Counted from the first letter of the stretch, positions 20,508 through 31,364 are shown. The stretch: DNA of 64,000 nucleotides from Dama dama (GCF_033118175.1 NC_083701.1:8265501-8329500), one strand, 5' to 3'. The notes: generated from the sequence alone by a model not told the origin. Translations and numbers: made by a program.

Positions 20508-20715
20508 GGGCTTCCCAGGTGGCTCACTGGCAAAGAATCTGCCTGGGTCAGGAATACCCCATGTCTGGGTCAGGAAGATCCCCTGGAGTAGGAAATGGCA
20601 ACCCACTCCAGTATTCTTGCCTAGAAAATTCCATGGACAGAGGAGCCTGGCAGCCTAAAGTCCATGAGGTCGAAAAGAGTCAGACAAGACTTAATGACTA
20701 AAACAATAGCAACAG
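20508..20715 (+). mobile_element. Bov-tA SINE with internal rearrangement
   Basis: GGGCTTCCCAGGTGGCTCAC head to AGTCAGACAAGACTTAATGAC. The B-box half is replaced by a second copy of CTGGGTCAGGAA (20545-20556 and 20566-20577), so the tRNA-like promoter is broken. Confidence 0.93.
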
Positions 20716-20754
20716 CATATAGGAGATGCGGCGTCAGATACTAATGTCTGTTTT

Positions 20755-20865
20755 GGTCTCCACTATAATCCTAATTACCTAGAACCGACTTGGGCACATG
20801 GTAGGTGTTCAGTAATGTTCAATAAATATTTGTCCAATGACTGAATATAATGTATGAATCATTTT
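20755..20865 (+). mobile_element. L2 LINE 3' end
   Basis: CTAGAACCGACTTGGGCACATGGTAGGTGTTCAGTA..CAATAAATATTTGTCCAATGACTGAAT: the diagnostic L2 3' terminus. Confidence 0.85.
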
Positions 20866-20879
20866 TGATATAGCTATTT

Positions 20880-21870
20880 TTTTTCTGATAAGAATTCTGT
20901 TTTTTCCCTTGTCCAGCTTTAAAACGGCTGCTTTTGTCCTCATCACTGTCTGATTACTTCTTTTAAAGAAATGTAGTAAATGGGTCTGATTTTTTTTTCT
21001 TATAATAGCTTCCTAGAAGTACATTTATCAGAAAATGAATTCTTTTAAAGCTTAAACTTTATTTCACTAAATTTATTTCAAAAATTGCTATGTGCTTACC
21101 TGGCTATTAGGGTTTTTAAGAACTTGTTACATACTGCAGGAGTGCTTCTATACTGATCTGTCCCGCCACCAGAATTTCTAACTCATCACTTCTTCCCCTG
21201 GCAGCACTAATTTGCAAGTATTTTTCAGTTGGCTAGGTGGGAAAATGCCCCCATATTTTGTTATTATTCATAAAATTGAACATTCATTAGCTATTTGATT
21301 TTCTTCTGTCTGTTAATATTATTTATTCATTTTCTAATTAAGGATTCATCCATTTTAATGAACTCATTTAATAAAAATGTAAACACTAGGGTGAAGAAGT
21401 TATTAGGTGCATTTTGTTTAGTTTTATTGCTGTCTTTTAGATTTTGTAGGTGTTTTCTTTTCCGTAGGTGTTTTCTTTTCCGTAGGTGTTTATTTATATT
21501 GTAAGGTAGCACACTCTTTGGTGTTCTAATTTGTGGCTTTCTTCTGTTGTTTTTATGCTGAGAAAGTCTATCCTCTTCTGTAGAGCAATAAATACTCTAT
21601 GTTTGTACCTAGTTTCTTTATACATACAGATCATTAATCTTAACAGGATTTATTTTGCCGTATAGTGGTTAGAATCTAAATTTGATGTATTTTTAAAGCA
21701 AAAGCCATTTTTTACACTATGTCCTGAATAATCTATTCCTCTCTATTTATTTGCTGTTCTTCCCTTATCATATATTAATTCTTATTTATATGAAGTTCTG
21801 TTTCTGATCTATGTGTTCCGTTTCATTGAGACTGTTGTCTAACTTAGAGTCAGTTATATGCTAATCGACT
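20880..21870 (-). mobile_element. Diverged L1M fragments
   Basis: AT-rich DNA with L1 ORF2-end/3'-UTR order in reverse: TTATTCATAAAATTGAACATTCATTAGC, TTGATTTTCTTCTGTCTG, GGATTTATTTTGCCGTATAGTGG, CTGAATAATCTATTCC, TTCTGTTTCTGATCTATGTG. Frames all broken. Confidence 0.55.
21448..21483 (+). repeat. 18-bp tandem repeat, two exact units
   Basis: AGGTGTTTTCTTTTCCGT twice without mismatch, followed by a decaying third start AGGTGTTTA. Confidence 0.95.
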
Positions 21871-22495
21871 TTAAAATGATGGCTTTATTGAGATATAATT
21901 CATGTAGCATAAAATTCATCCTTTAAAAATGTATAATGCAGTGGTTTTGTTGTGCAACCATCACCACTCTCTAATTTTAGAGCATGTTTATCATTCCCGA
22001 AAAGAAACCCTGTACTCACAGTGCCTCCCTCAATTTCCCCCTCCCTCCAACCCCTGGAACCACCGTTCTACTTTCTCTATAGATTTGCCTTTTCTGGACA
22101 TCTTCTATAAATTAAGTCATATATTATAGCATGTGTCTTTTTGTGTCTGGTTTACTTCACATAATATCATGTTTCAAAGTTCATCCATACTGTAGCATGT
22201 ATCAGTATCCATTCCTTTTTATTACCCACTAATAATCCTTTGTGGATATACCACTTTGGCTTATCATTTGGGCTGTTTTCATCTTTTGGCTATTGTGAAT
22301 AATGCTGCTGTACCATTAGTGAAAAGGTTTTTGTGTAGACACGTGTGTTTTCTTTTCTCTTTCATATATAACTAGGAATAAAATTGCTGGTTAACAATAT
22401 ATATTGATTTTTGAGGAACTGTGAAAGCCTTTTTCCAAGTGGCTGAACCATTTTATATTTCCATCAGCAATGTATGAGGACTAGTTGAAAATCTT
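21871..22495 (-). mobile_element. L1M 3' region
   Basis: Clear reverse-sense old L1: GGCTTTATTGAGATATAATTC, GTTGTGCAACCATCACCACT, TAGATTTGCCTTTTCTGGACATC, GTAGCATGTATCAGTATCC, TTTTGGCTATTGTGAATAATGCTGC, CATCAGCAATGTATGAGGA. Confidence 0.92.
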
Positions 22496-22524
22496 CTATT
22501 CTTCTATGTAGCATTTTTAATTTT

Positions 22525-22775
22525 AAAAAATATTAATCTATTTATTTGGCTGCATCTGGTCTTGGCTGCAGCACACAGGCTCTTTGTTGTGTCATGCGGG
22601 ATCTTTCATTGCAGCTCATGGATTCTCTAGTTGTGACACTTGGGCTTGGAAGTTGTAGCGTGCAGGCTTAGTTGCTCTGTGGCGTGTAGGATCTTCGTTC
22701 CCTGACCAGGGATTGAACCTACATCCCCCTCATCGCAAGGCAGATTCTTAACCACTGGACCACCAGGGAAGTCCT
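22525..22775 (-). mobile_element. CHR-type SINE
   Basis: ATTTATTTGGCTGCATCTGG, GTTGTGTCATGCGGGATCTTTC, TCTCTAGTTGTGACACTTGG, TTCCCTGACCAGGGATTGAACC, ending TTAACCACTGGACCACCAGGGAAGTCC. A nearly full-length reversed element. Confidence 0.95.
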
Positions 22776-23229
22776 TATGTAGCATGTTTTTTAATTTTAA
22801 GTTTTCCTGAAATTAATTTTCTAATTCCTTAATATTTATTTTAATGTATTATTGTGTTCTTGCTATTTTTCAAATGAAAGTGTTTTCTTAGCTTACTATT
22901 TAAAATTAAGTGTTCAAAATTATGATTTTTCTCATCCCTTCTAACAAGATGGTGTCTCACTTTTAATATTTAAAACAGTTGTAATTATCTTTTATTTTCT
23001 GGGCTTTATATTCAAGAGGTGGTAGTGGTGGTATATGAAGTTGTTTAATGATTTAAAAAAATGATTAAGTGGAAAAAAAGAGTCTATAAAGCGTTTAGAA
23101 CAGTAAGGACAGGTACATACATAGTAGGGACACCTTCAGTGATAGACATTTTTTTTTTTGATTCAGTTTATTGGTATTTATCTGTTTATTTTTAACGTAT
23201 AAGTTTTTATTTTGCATTTTTTTGACAGA
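22776..23229. other. AT-rich sequence, probably old repeat DNA
   Basis: Long T- and A-rich stretches with no clear family match and no frame. Confidence 0.4.
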
Positions 23230-23395
23230 GATTTTTAAAATGCACTTTATTTTAAAAAATTTTTATTGGCCTATAGTTGATTTAAAACATTGTTAGTTTC
23301 CACTGTACAGCACAGTGATTCAGGTATACACATGCCTCCACTGTTTTTAGATTCTTTTCCCACGTAGATCACTACAGAGAACAGCAGACTCTATT
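23230..23395 (-). mobile_element. L1 3'-end fragment
   Basis: TTTTTATTGGCCTATAGTTGATTTAAAACATTGTTAG, GTACAGCACAGTGATTCAGG, TATACACATG, TTCTTTTCCCACGTAGATCACTACAGAG: complement of a cetartiodactyl L1 3' UTR. Confidence 0.85.
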
Positions 23396-23985
23396 TTTCT
23401 CTTTCCTCCATACCTCTGTCCCTGGCTTTCCTCTTTTCTTCTTCCAGATTCTTTGTGAATAAAGACAACCTGAAATTTGTAGTTTCTACTGATCTTGTAA
23501 TTAATACAGTGCAAAGATGTATTTCTGTTCCCTGCATTCTTGTCCCCTGGAATGCAGTGTGCCTTACACATCTGGACTCTGGAAGGTTTTCTTCTTCCCC
23601 TTGCCTACTGCTCCTCCGCTGCCTCCTTTTCCAACTTTGTTATTGCTCTTCCTTTTTTTTCCCCTTCTAGAATTAGCATTACTCATGCTTAAGAACTTTT
23701 TCTTACATATCAAACTTCCATTATGTACATTTTATTCCTTTTCCTGTCTATTCGGAGATGAAATCTGTAGCTTGTTCTCTCCATTGTTTTTCTAGCAGTG
23801 TTATTTCTATTTTACTCCCTTGTGATATTGATTTTGTTATTGTATTTTTAGCCTTAGCAGTATTTCCTGCTTGGAGTCACTGACTTTTTCATCTTTTCTA
23901 GTGTTTCTCTTTATGCTTCCTTGTTTTTCTTTTTAAAGAGTGTTGTCTTTTGCATATTATTGATTAAACCAAGCAAATGTCTTTC
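23396..23985. other. Unique sequence, nothing recognised
   Basis: Pyrimidine-rich. Small frames of 60-90 codons are leucine/phenylalanine-rich low-complexity and not credible. Confidence 0.4.
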
Positions 23986-24425
23986 AGTTAGCTTTTGTTA
24001 CATTAAAAAAATAAACACCACAGAACTTGGTGACTTATAACAACATGTTTACTATTTCTCACTCTTCTGCAGGTTAATTGGGTGGTTTTTCTGCTCTGGC
24101 TGGCTTGGCTGGGTATGGATGTCTGTGATTACCTCACTCATCTACCTGGCAGTTGGCAGGCAAGCTGGCATAGAAGGCATCGACTGAGACACGTGCTCTT
24201 CCGTCCTCCAGTTGATAGGCCGGGCTCCTGCACCCAGCAGTCCCAAGGTTCCTCCGAGCAGCGGGGGAAGACAAGCTTGAAGCCACAAATACCTTTTAAG
24301 TCTTGGTTTGCAGCATGTTTGCTAAGGTCTCAGTCAAAGTGAAGTCCCGGACTAGCCCAGAGCTTCACACGGAAGAGCACTACCAAAGGACTGGGAGTGA
24401 GGATACAGCATAGTATGTGGTCACG
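23986..24425 (+). mobile_element. Ancient interspersed repeat, family not named
   Basis: TTTTGTTACATTAAAAAAATAAACACCACAGAACTTGGTGACTTATAACAAC..ACTATTTCTCACTCTTCTGCAGG fits an old mammalian repeat ('taacaaattaccacaaacttggtggcttaaaacaac..tttctcac'). The mid part CTCTGGCTGGCTTGGCTGGG also fits. Name uncertain. Confidence 0.6.
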
Positions 24426-24489
24426 TTTACAAGCTCCACAGATTTAATGTTTCCTTTAATTTCTTATAGTACATTAACTTTAGAGACTT

Positions 24490-24701
24490 GTGTTGTTATT
24501 GTTTAGTTGCTATATCGTGTTCGACTTTTTTGTGACCCAGGGACTGTAGCCCACCAGTCTCCTCCGTCCGTGGGATTCTCCAGGCAAGAATACTGGAGTG
24601 GGTTTCCATTTCCTTCTCCAGGGGATCTTCCCGAGCCAGGAATCGAACTCCTGTCTCCCGCATTGCTGGTGAATCCTTACCGCTGAGCCAGCGGGGGGAC
24701 C
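24490..24701 (-). mobile_element. Bov-tA SINE, full length
   Basis: GTTGTTATTGTTTAGTTGC tail to CTTACCGCTGAGCCAGCGGGGGGACC head, with TTCCCGAGCCAGGAATCGAAC as the reversed B-box region. Confidence 0.94.
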
Positions 24702-24744
24702 AAGGATATGGTATTACAAATACCCTGGTTGCTTCTGGTGTAGG

Positions 24745-24849
24745 TGTGCTATATCAGAGCACAGTGTGAGAGACGCTGGAGCGCAGGAAGATCAGGTGTG
24801 TGGACTCGGGTCGTCGGTTCCGGTCTGGGCTCCGTCACTTACTGGTTTT
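24745..24849 (+). mobile_element. MIR SINE, left part of a split copy
   Basis: AGAGCACAGTGTGAGAG, CAGGTGTGTGGACTCGGGTC, TCTGGGCTCCGTCACTTACTGGTT follow the MIR tRNA-like half up to 'cacttactagctgtg', where a Bov-tA intervenes. Confidence 0.65.
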
Positions 24850-25063
24850 GTGTGCGTGCTCAGTCTCTCCAGTCGTGTCCGACTCTTTGTGACTCGTGGG
24901 CTGGGGGCCCACCAGGCTCCTCTGTCTGTGGGATTCTCCAGGCAAGAATACTGGTGTGGGTTGTCATGCTCTCCTCCAGGGGATCTTCCTGACCCAGGGA
25001 CTGAACCCCAGTCTCTTGTGTCTCCTGCGTTGGCAGGTAGATCCTTTACCACTAACGTCCCCT
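24850..25063 (-). mobile_element. Bov-tA SINE inside MIR
   Basis: GTGCGTGCTCAGTCTCTCCAG to CCTTTACCACTAACGTCCCC. Contains an altered segment (GACTCGTGGGCTGGGGGCCC) where 'ccatggactgtag' is expected. Confidence 0.93.
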
Positions 25064-25285
25064 GAGAATCCCATCTACTAGTTACATAACCCATTATATA
25101 ATTGGCTTCTGATATCTAATATGTGCCCAAGAAATATTTATTGAGTCAGTGAGCCGACATCTATCTCCTTATCTTTAATACCAAGATTAAGAATCCAAAC
25201 ACCTGTCATAAATGCTGTGAGTGTTAAATTAAGTAGGGCATAAAATGTACCTGGACATATATTGTGGCTCAAAACAGGTAACACC
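25064..25285 (+). mobile_element. MIR SINE, right part / L2-like end
   Basis: CTAGTTACATAACCC resumes the MIR core. ATAAATGCTGTGAGTGTTAAATTAAGTAG, GGACATATATTGTGGCTC fit the 3' part. AAGAAATATTTATTGAGTCAGTGAG within it looks like an L2 terminus and complicates the assignment. Confidence 0.45.
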
Positions 25286-25289
25286 TCTG

Positions 25290-25545
25290 AGGCAAGTGAA
25301 TTTCATAGGTATGCTATTGTGTTTGGAGCAGTAAACGTTAGAGGTTTCCTGGCGTTAATCAGAGTCAAAGAAGCTGTCGTTAGCCCTTTTCCTTTTGAGT
25401 TGGTCAAAGGTAGCCTTTGTTATACAGACGCATCAGTAATGTTTATTATAGCCTTGATGCACAATGAGACATCACAATTAAGCCATAGAAACCACCCTCT
25501 GCAAAATAACATAAGCTGTTTACCATGAAAATTATTCTTGGTAAA
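25290..25545. other. Repeat-free block, candidate conserved noncoding element
   Basis: Unique DNA with clustered motifs of TCF/SOX type (GGTCAAAGG, CCTTTGTT, AGTCAAAG) and homeodomain type (GGCGTTAATCAG, CACAATTAAGCC). No frame or repeat. The inference of regulation rests on motif texture only. Confidence 0.3.
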
Positions 25546-25740
25546 GATGAGTGTGGAGATTACATCATACTGCTCCCACTGTAGGTTCTATTTATTACTT
25601 TTAGGCCAGGGATTTTATGTCTTTGGAAAAATATCATATATTTAATAAATTAGGATGTATAGAATAACTGATAAGGCAATAAAAAGACTTCCACTATTAA
25701 CAGTCACATACCTTCTGGAAATATGAGCAAATTCCTTTTG

Positions 25741-25918
25741 GCATGTTTGTTAGCTGCCCAGTCCTGTCCGCCTCTTTGCTGCCCCACGGACTGTGGCCCA
25801 CCAGGCTCCTCTGTCCATGGGATTTCCCAGGCAAGAACACTGGAGTGGGTTGCCATTTCCTTCTCCCTTCCCAACCTAGGGATCAAACCCTGGTCTCCTG
25901 CATTGCAGGGCAGATTCA
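25741..25918 (-). mobile_element. Bov-tA SINE, head-end truncated
   Basis: TGTTAGCTGCCCAGTCCTGT.. to ..GCATTGCAGGGCAGATTC. The last 20 bases of the head are missing and a deletion removes part of CTCCAGGGGATCTTCC. Confidence 0.93.
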
Positions 25919-26390
25919 TAATTTAAGATAAAATTTTTACAACACGCAATTGGAAAGTATACAAAAGCATAAGTAAAGTATATCACCTTGAGCTTTTCAG
26001 AATGAGGATATTCTAAAAACGCACACATATTTGAGAATGTTGACACAAAAAGTCTCTTTTGGATGCTCTTGGTGTTGTGGAAAAACAGATTCATATACAG
26101 AGAGTCTGCTTTATTTGTGAATTTCCATTCCTTCTTTATTCATGATCCAGACTTTCCTGTTTAGACATAATCATCTGACATGAGATTCGGAAGGGAATTT
26201 ATAGATCACAGAACCCAACAAATGTCTCTGTTGCCCAGCCACTGCTCCTGGCAGACGCTGCTAATTCAATTCATGTCTCTTTCCAGTTGAGTCTGTTTCA
26301 TCATGGAATCTCTCAACACAGGACTCCTGGAAACTGTCATGGATTAATTAAAGATGTTTGGCTCACCCTTATTTAGATTAGAGTAGGTTA
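25919..26390. other. Unique sequence, nothing recognised
   Basis: AT-leaning single-copy DNA, no credible frame. Confidence 0.4.
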
Positions 26391-26697
26391 CCAGTCAGTC
26401 CTAAGGGAAATCAACCCTGAATATTCACTGGAAGGACTGATGCTGAAGTTCCAATACTTTGGCCACGTGATGCAAAGAGCCGACTCATTGGAAAAGATCC
26501 TGATGCTGGGAAAGATTGAGGGCAGGAGGTGAAGGGGGCTACAGAAGATGAGATGGTTGGATGGCATCACCGACTCAATGGACATGAATTTGAACAAACT
26601 CTGGGAGATAGATAAGGATAGAGAATGCTGGCATGCTGCAGCTCAGGGGGTCACAAAGAATAGGACATGACTTAGCGACTGAACACCAGAAACAACA
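26391..26697 (+). mobile_element. BovB LINE 3' fragment
   Basis: CCAGTCAGTCCTAAGGGAAA, ATTCACTGGAAGGACTGATG, TACTTTGGCCACGTGATGC, CACCGACTCAATGGACATG, GACATGACTTAGCGACTGAA. 5'-truncated within the reverse-transcriptase end. Confidence 0.93.
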
Positions 26698-27479
26698 CAC
26701 AGATGTTAATGGCAGAACTGGGTTTCAGTTCTAGGTCTTGATATTACCACTGTGGGCAGCTCTCCTGAGCACGTGGACACTGGAGAGCATAGACCAGCGA
26801 CAAGAAACTGACCAGGAAGAATCCTTTCCCTGCATCCCCACCGTTGACTCTTTGTCCATTCTGCCATTGACTTCTAGCAATTAACTTCATATTCCTGGGC
26901 CAGTAAAGATTCATGCCCATGAAGTTAGGGATAGTTATTTATCTCCAAGTGCTTATATGAGCATCAAAGGAGGTAATAGATGTCACTGCATCTCTCAGAT
27001 TTTAAGCATAGATGAGTTTCCACTGTTACAACAAAATACAGCTTCCTAGAATCTCAAAAGGGAGCTGCTTTCTCTCAGGTATCTGAGGAATCATCCTTTT
27101 CAAAGCCAAGTGTTTTATTTTAAATATTTCAGTTGGATGTTTTCCTGTGATGAGTTGCATACTTTACTGATTGTTTAAGTGTAATAGAATAAACATAATT
27201 TGATCTTCTGTTTGACTCACTGGCATTACAAAAATTACCTTTTCTAAGACAGTTCCCAGGGACTTACTAGACATGCTGGAACGTGGGTCTCCCCACGGAC
27301 TAGCTTTGAGTGGCTGTGGCTCTTGTGACTTCTCATGTCTCCTCTTAATGAAGTTGTTCAGCCTTCTATTTCTAACTGGCATTTCTCTTCCTTCCAATCA
27401 ATCTCTAGGAATATCTCGCCTTAGTTACTTTTTCTACCTTGATAATCAAGTTTCTATACAAATTAAATCATAGTCAATG
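26698..27479. other. Unique sequence, nothing recognised
   Basis: 782 bases with no recognised repeat or gene. Confidence 0.4.
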
Positions 27480-28205
27480 ATACCAACTTGACATTTTTTG
27501 CGTACCCACCCATGTCATGTCTCTTTTTCAACGAGGCAGGTCAAAATCCTCAAGTCATCCTGACTTCATTCTTTATCTGTCACTACATGATCAATCCTTT
27601 TGGCTCTACTCCCAAAATATACCCAGAATCTGACCTCTTCTAGCCACTCCCATAATGGCTCCCTGGTCCAAACCATCACCACCTCTGACCTCGCTGCCTA
27701 CCTGGCCTCCATCCTTCTGGGCTTGTTCCCTTCAGTCTGTGCTCAACACAGCAGCCAGGGACCAATAAGATATAAGTCGATTCCCATTACCCACTGCTCC
27801 AAGGCCCATAATATCCCCCCTCTCACTCAGAGCACAAGTCAAGGACATCAATATGGACTTGGACTTGGATGGTCTGCCTTCATTACCTCTCTCTCCTCCT
27901 CTCCTGTGGTCCAGTGAGCATCAGCCTTATTTGCCTCTCTTTTGTACGTCATACTTACCCAGCTCATTCAAGTCTCAGGGTATTCACATCTGCTGTGCCC
28001 TCTGGAGGACTATGCCCCAGGCTCTCTCTCTCTTGTTCTTTAGGTCTGTGTTCAGAATCCTGCCTTGACCAGCCCAGTTTAAGTTTTAGTTCCCCTGAAT
28101 ACTCGCTGTCCACCTTGCTTGCAGTAATTTTCTCCATAGCATCTACCATCTCACATGCAATATTTTAATCATTTGTGTTGTTCTTTGCCTCTCTTCCTTC
28201 ACTGT
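27480..28205 (+). mobile_element. L2 LINE 3' region, left part
   Basis: Long plus-sense L2: CTACATGATCAATCC, TCTGACCTCTTCTAGCCACTCCC, GGTCCAAACCATCACCACCTCTGACC, CAACACAGCAGCCAGGGACC, CCAGCTCATTCAAGTCTCAGGG, GAATCCTGCCTTGACCAGCC. The coding part is degenerate. Split by BovB, resuming at 28491. Confidence 0.85.
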
Positions 28206-28207
28206 GC

Positions 28208-28490
28208 TTGTTGTTCAGTTGCTCAGTTGTGTCTATTTGCAACCCTACAGACTACAGCATGCCAGGTTTTCCCATCCTTCACTGTCTCTTGGGGTTTGTT
28301 CAAATTCATGTCCAATGAGTCGGTGATGCTATCTCACCATCTCATCCTCTACTAACCCTTCTTCTTTTGCCTTCAGTCTTTCCCAGCATCAGGTTCTTTT
28401 CCAGTGAGTAGGCTCTTTGTGTCAGGTGGCCAAAGTATTGGAGCTTCAGCATCAGTCCTTCCAATAAATATTCAGGGTTGATTTCCTTTA
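28208..28490 (-). mobile_element. BovB LINE 3' fragment inserted in L2
   Basis: TTGTTGTTCAGTTGCTCAGTTGTG, TGTCCAATGAGTCGGTGATG, TTTCCCAGCATCAGGTTC, CAGGTGGCCAAAGTATTGGA, TTCCAATAAATATTCAGGGTTG: BovB in reverse, interrupting an L2. Confidence 0.94.
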
Positions 28491-28600
28491 TTAGAACCTT
28501 GTTTTTTTGTTACTATATCCTTGTGTGCTTAGAACAATGCTTCACACATTCTAGGCACTTCAGAAGTGTTTGTTGAATCTTCGAATGAATAAATGAATGG
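28491..28600 (+). mobile_element. L2 LINE 3' end, right part
   Basis: GCTTAGAACAATGCTTCACACATTCTAGGCACTTCAGAAGTGTTTGTTGAAT..AATGAATAAATGAATGG: the canonical L2 terminus with its short tail repeat. Confidence 0.88.
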
Positions 28601-28879
28601 ATGCCTGTTATGAACACCCAGAAGAAGGAAGTGATGCATTAGACATACATGAAAGAGACAGCGCTGGGATTTGGAGCTGATGCCTGTAAGCTTTAGGCTA
28701 TGTTTCAATGTTATCCAGAAGAATAATAAGTGGACTGTAAGTAGGGTTTGGTTTCCTCCCAGGAGTAAAATGAGTAAGCGGTGACAGAGTATTTAGTTAG
28801 TTCTTTGTTTCCTATACAAAGGCAGATTTTGTTTCCCTTCTGGTTTGTTAGGTGTGATTGTCAGATACAGTTGCTGTTT

Positions 28880-29030
28880 ATCCATCATTGATGCAATCCA
28901 TCTAACCAGTCCTTTCTCAGCAAACAGTCCCTGAGTGCCTCTAGGAGCCAGGCAGGTGGTTAGGCAGTGGCTGCCCTCATGTTGATCACGGCCTCACCGG
29001 GAGAGCATGGGGGCCTGGGAGAACATGTGG
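28880..29030 (-). mobile_element. Possible L2 LINE 3' fragment
   Basis: CAGTCCCTGAGTGCCTCTAGGAGCCAGGCAGGTGG..GCTGCCCTCATGTTGATCACG follows the complement of the L2 3' end. Confidence 0.55.
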
Positions 29031-29556
29031 ATGTGGCCCTCTGTCCTGCCTGGAAAGCTTGTGGGAAGGTCTGAGAGTTGGGGAGCCTTGGTCAATTCTG
29101 AAGAATTCCAGCAAATCTAGACCCTGAGGGTTGCTTCATGACAATAGAGCGACGTAGAAACCCTGGCATTTCTGGCTCTGGGGGCCCACAGGAGGGTGAG
29201 CAGAGCTTGCAGAAAGCAAGCCTGGACCATGTCTGGAGATGTCTTGGTTATTGTTATTTTCCTTTATTGGTGAGTAACAGCAAGCCATCATTTGAAAAAT
29301 ATAAAGACAATTATTTGTTTTAGGAAAGTTTGTTTGTTTTACAAAGACCTTCCATATAAGAAACTTAGTAAGGATCAACTCTAGTATTACAGTCTGCAAG
29401 ATGCCCTCTCTTAAGCTAAGGGATGTTTCTCTCCTTTGGTGTCCCAACATTGTCTGCTCGAAATTGCCAGAAAACTGTCTCTGTTCCCTGCGCTGTGAGC
29501 CCCTAGGAGCTGGTGTACAGTCTTAGGCATCCATTTAACTCAAGCAGTGTCTCAGT
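29031..29556. other. Unique sequence, nothing recognised
   Basis: No gene. A 104-codon minus frame at 29136-29450 lacks any recognised feature. Confidence 0.4.
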
Positions 29557-29778
29557 GGGGCTTCCCAGGAGGCAATGTGGTAAAGAACCTGCCTGCCAGT
29601 GCAGGAGACACAAGAGACGCAGATTCCATCCCTGGGTTGGGAAGGTCCCGTGGAGGAGGGCGTGACAACCCACTCCAGTACTCTTGCCTGGAGAATCTCA
29701 TGGACAGAGGAGCCGGGTGGGTTAGTCCATGGAGTCGCAAAGAGTTGGATACGACTGAAGTGACTTAGCGTTCACGCA
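29557..29778 (+). mobile_element. Bov-tA SINE with target duplication
   Basis: GGGGCTTCCCAGGAGGCAAT head to GGATACGACTGAAGTGACTT tail. Flanked by CAGTGTCTCAGTG (29545) and CAGTGTCTCAATG (29779), a 13-bp target duplication with one change. Confidence 0.96.
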
Positions 29779-29887
29779 CAGTGTCTCAATGACCTAAACA
29801 TTTTTTGAAAGAAGTGTTCTGAGTTCATGGAGAAATATTCCGAGACCATGTCATAAGCATTCTGATTTGACAATGCTGTTGCACTGT

Positions 29888-30465
29888 TGTAGCCACATGT
29901 TCTGGGAAGCAAACTCACTCAGAAGGACAATGCAGATAGTGGAGTGCGGTTTATTACACCGGCGGGGCCAAGGCAGAGTCTCCTTTAAGCCAAGGACCCC
30001 AACCAGTTTTTGCGAAAACCTTGTATACCCTAAGTGTACGTGCACAAACCTGCCTCCCCAAATTCCCTGAAACTAGTCTGAACAAAGGAAAAAGAAAGAT
30101 CAGTCAAAGTTAACCCGTGATTCATATGCCTTAAGCCTAGGTAGTTAGCAGTGGACAATTATCAATAGGCCTGTGGTCATACCCTAATAAGCACAATAGA
30201 ATGTATGATTCTATTCGGTTACACAGACAATTAGGGTATTCTTTTAGGCAACAGAGAGTCTAGGTACAAGCCCTGGGGCTCTTCCTTCCGGGGACCTGAT
30301 TTTCTAGTTGGTATGTCGTTTCCATAGATACTGAGCATGTAGCTCAAAGTCCACAGTCTGGCCCAAGATGGAGTCCTGCTTTCAAGATAAAGCATGTTCT
30401 GTCTGTTTCCTCCTTCAGTATATCTTTTTAGGAGCCAAATCAACTGAGGAGTACTGGTATGTCCA
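29888..30465 (-). mobile_element. Endogenous retrovirus solo LTR (ruminant BTLTR1-like)
   Basis: Starts TGTAGCCACATGTTCTGGGAAGC and ends ..GGTATGTCCACA on the plus strand, i.e. TG..CA-type ends in reverse. Minus-strand AATAAA at 29950-29955 in GTGCGGTTTATTACACC, a motif I associate with bovine ERVK-type LTRs. About 580 bases, no internal coding sequence beside it. No clear 5-6-bp target duplication found, so ends are approximate. Confidence 0.75.
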
Positions 30466-31009
30466 CAAAGACCAGGAGTGTTAGTGTGATAATCATTTCA
30501 GATTAGCTTGGTAGAGGTGTGATGTGGCTTCTCAAGGGGACATACACACTGCCTAAGTAGCTTTTCTCCAGCTGGTGATCCCATGAGGTTCAGCAGCATC
30601 TGTAAAACCTCTCTCCCTGCAAATGACTGCTGTCTGGAGTTCCCGGAGATAAAAGCTGGACTCTTTCCCCAACTGAATGGAGGGTTGAAAGCACTACAGG
30701 CTGCTCTCCTCTCCCCACCTTCCCCTGGGAAGGCTCAGCCTTCTACGGTGGTATCTAAGATGGGGAGAAGGGTCCCATCTTAGTTCCTGAGGGTTCCCTT
30801 TGGGCAAGGGTCTTCTCAGATGGGTGGACCTTCCGTGTCCTACAGGGAGGGTCACATCATTGACCTGAAGACTCAGAGGTGACTGCTGCCAAGGAAAGTA
30901 TTTGTGTGTGCCAAGTTCCAGAAGGAAGGGACTTGCCATGTTGCTGCTCTTGGAAACTGCAAACCACTTGGGGCAGCTCATTCATTTGTTTATCCATGGT
31001 TGATTAATT
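30466..31009. other. Unique sequence, nothing recognised
   Basis: No repeat landmark. Overlapping 66- and 95-codon frames on opposite strands are not credible. Confidence 0.4.
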
Positions 31010-31125
31010 GTCTCATTCATTCAACATGTACTTGTTAAATACTCGGTAAGTGCTGGATCTTTTCTTAGCCAGCCCTGTGACATTAGCAATAAATGGAGCC
31101 TAGTGTTCACGCTCCAAAGGCCTTC
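31010..31125 (-). mobile_element. L2 LINE 3' end fragment
   Basis: TCTCATTCATTCAACATGTACTTGTTAAATACTCGGTAAGTGCTGG: the reversed L2 terminus ('attcattcaacaaatatttattgagcacctac'). Confidence 0.7.
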
Positions 31126-31157
31126 CTTCCTCCCTTCCTCCTTCCCTTCTTCCTGTG
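31115..31157. repeat. Polypyrimidine (CCTT)n tract
   Basis: CCTTCCTTCCTCCCTTCCTCC and similar. Mirror-like pyrimidine run. Confidence 0.9.
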
Positions 31158-31180
31158 TTAATTAATTCACTCATTCATCT

Positions 31181-31320
31181 TGTGGCTAAGGGCATGATCT
31201 TTGGGGCTAGACGGCCTGTATTTGAATCTCAGCTCTATCACGTTTTAGCTGGATGACCGTGGCAAGTCATTTAACTTTTGCATGTTTAACCCACAAACTA
31301 GAGATCAGAACAGTACCCAG
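31181..31320 (+). mobile_element. MIR SINE
   Basis: TGTGGCTAAGGGCATGATCTTTGGGGCTAGACGGCCTGTATTTGAATCTCAGCTCTATCACG: strong match to the MIR tRNA-like half, then GATGACCGTGGCAAGTCATTTAAC. Confidence 0.88.
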
Positions 31321-31364
31321 CAAAGAGAGTTCTGATGAGATGTGTCTGCCACATATTAATACCA

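Noticed and set aside
29888..30465. Possible complete provirus
   Set aside because: Only an LTR is visible. No gag, pol or env sequence lies on either side and no second LTR copy is nearby. The same holds for 9576, 10936, 34838 and 36220.
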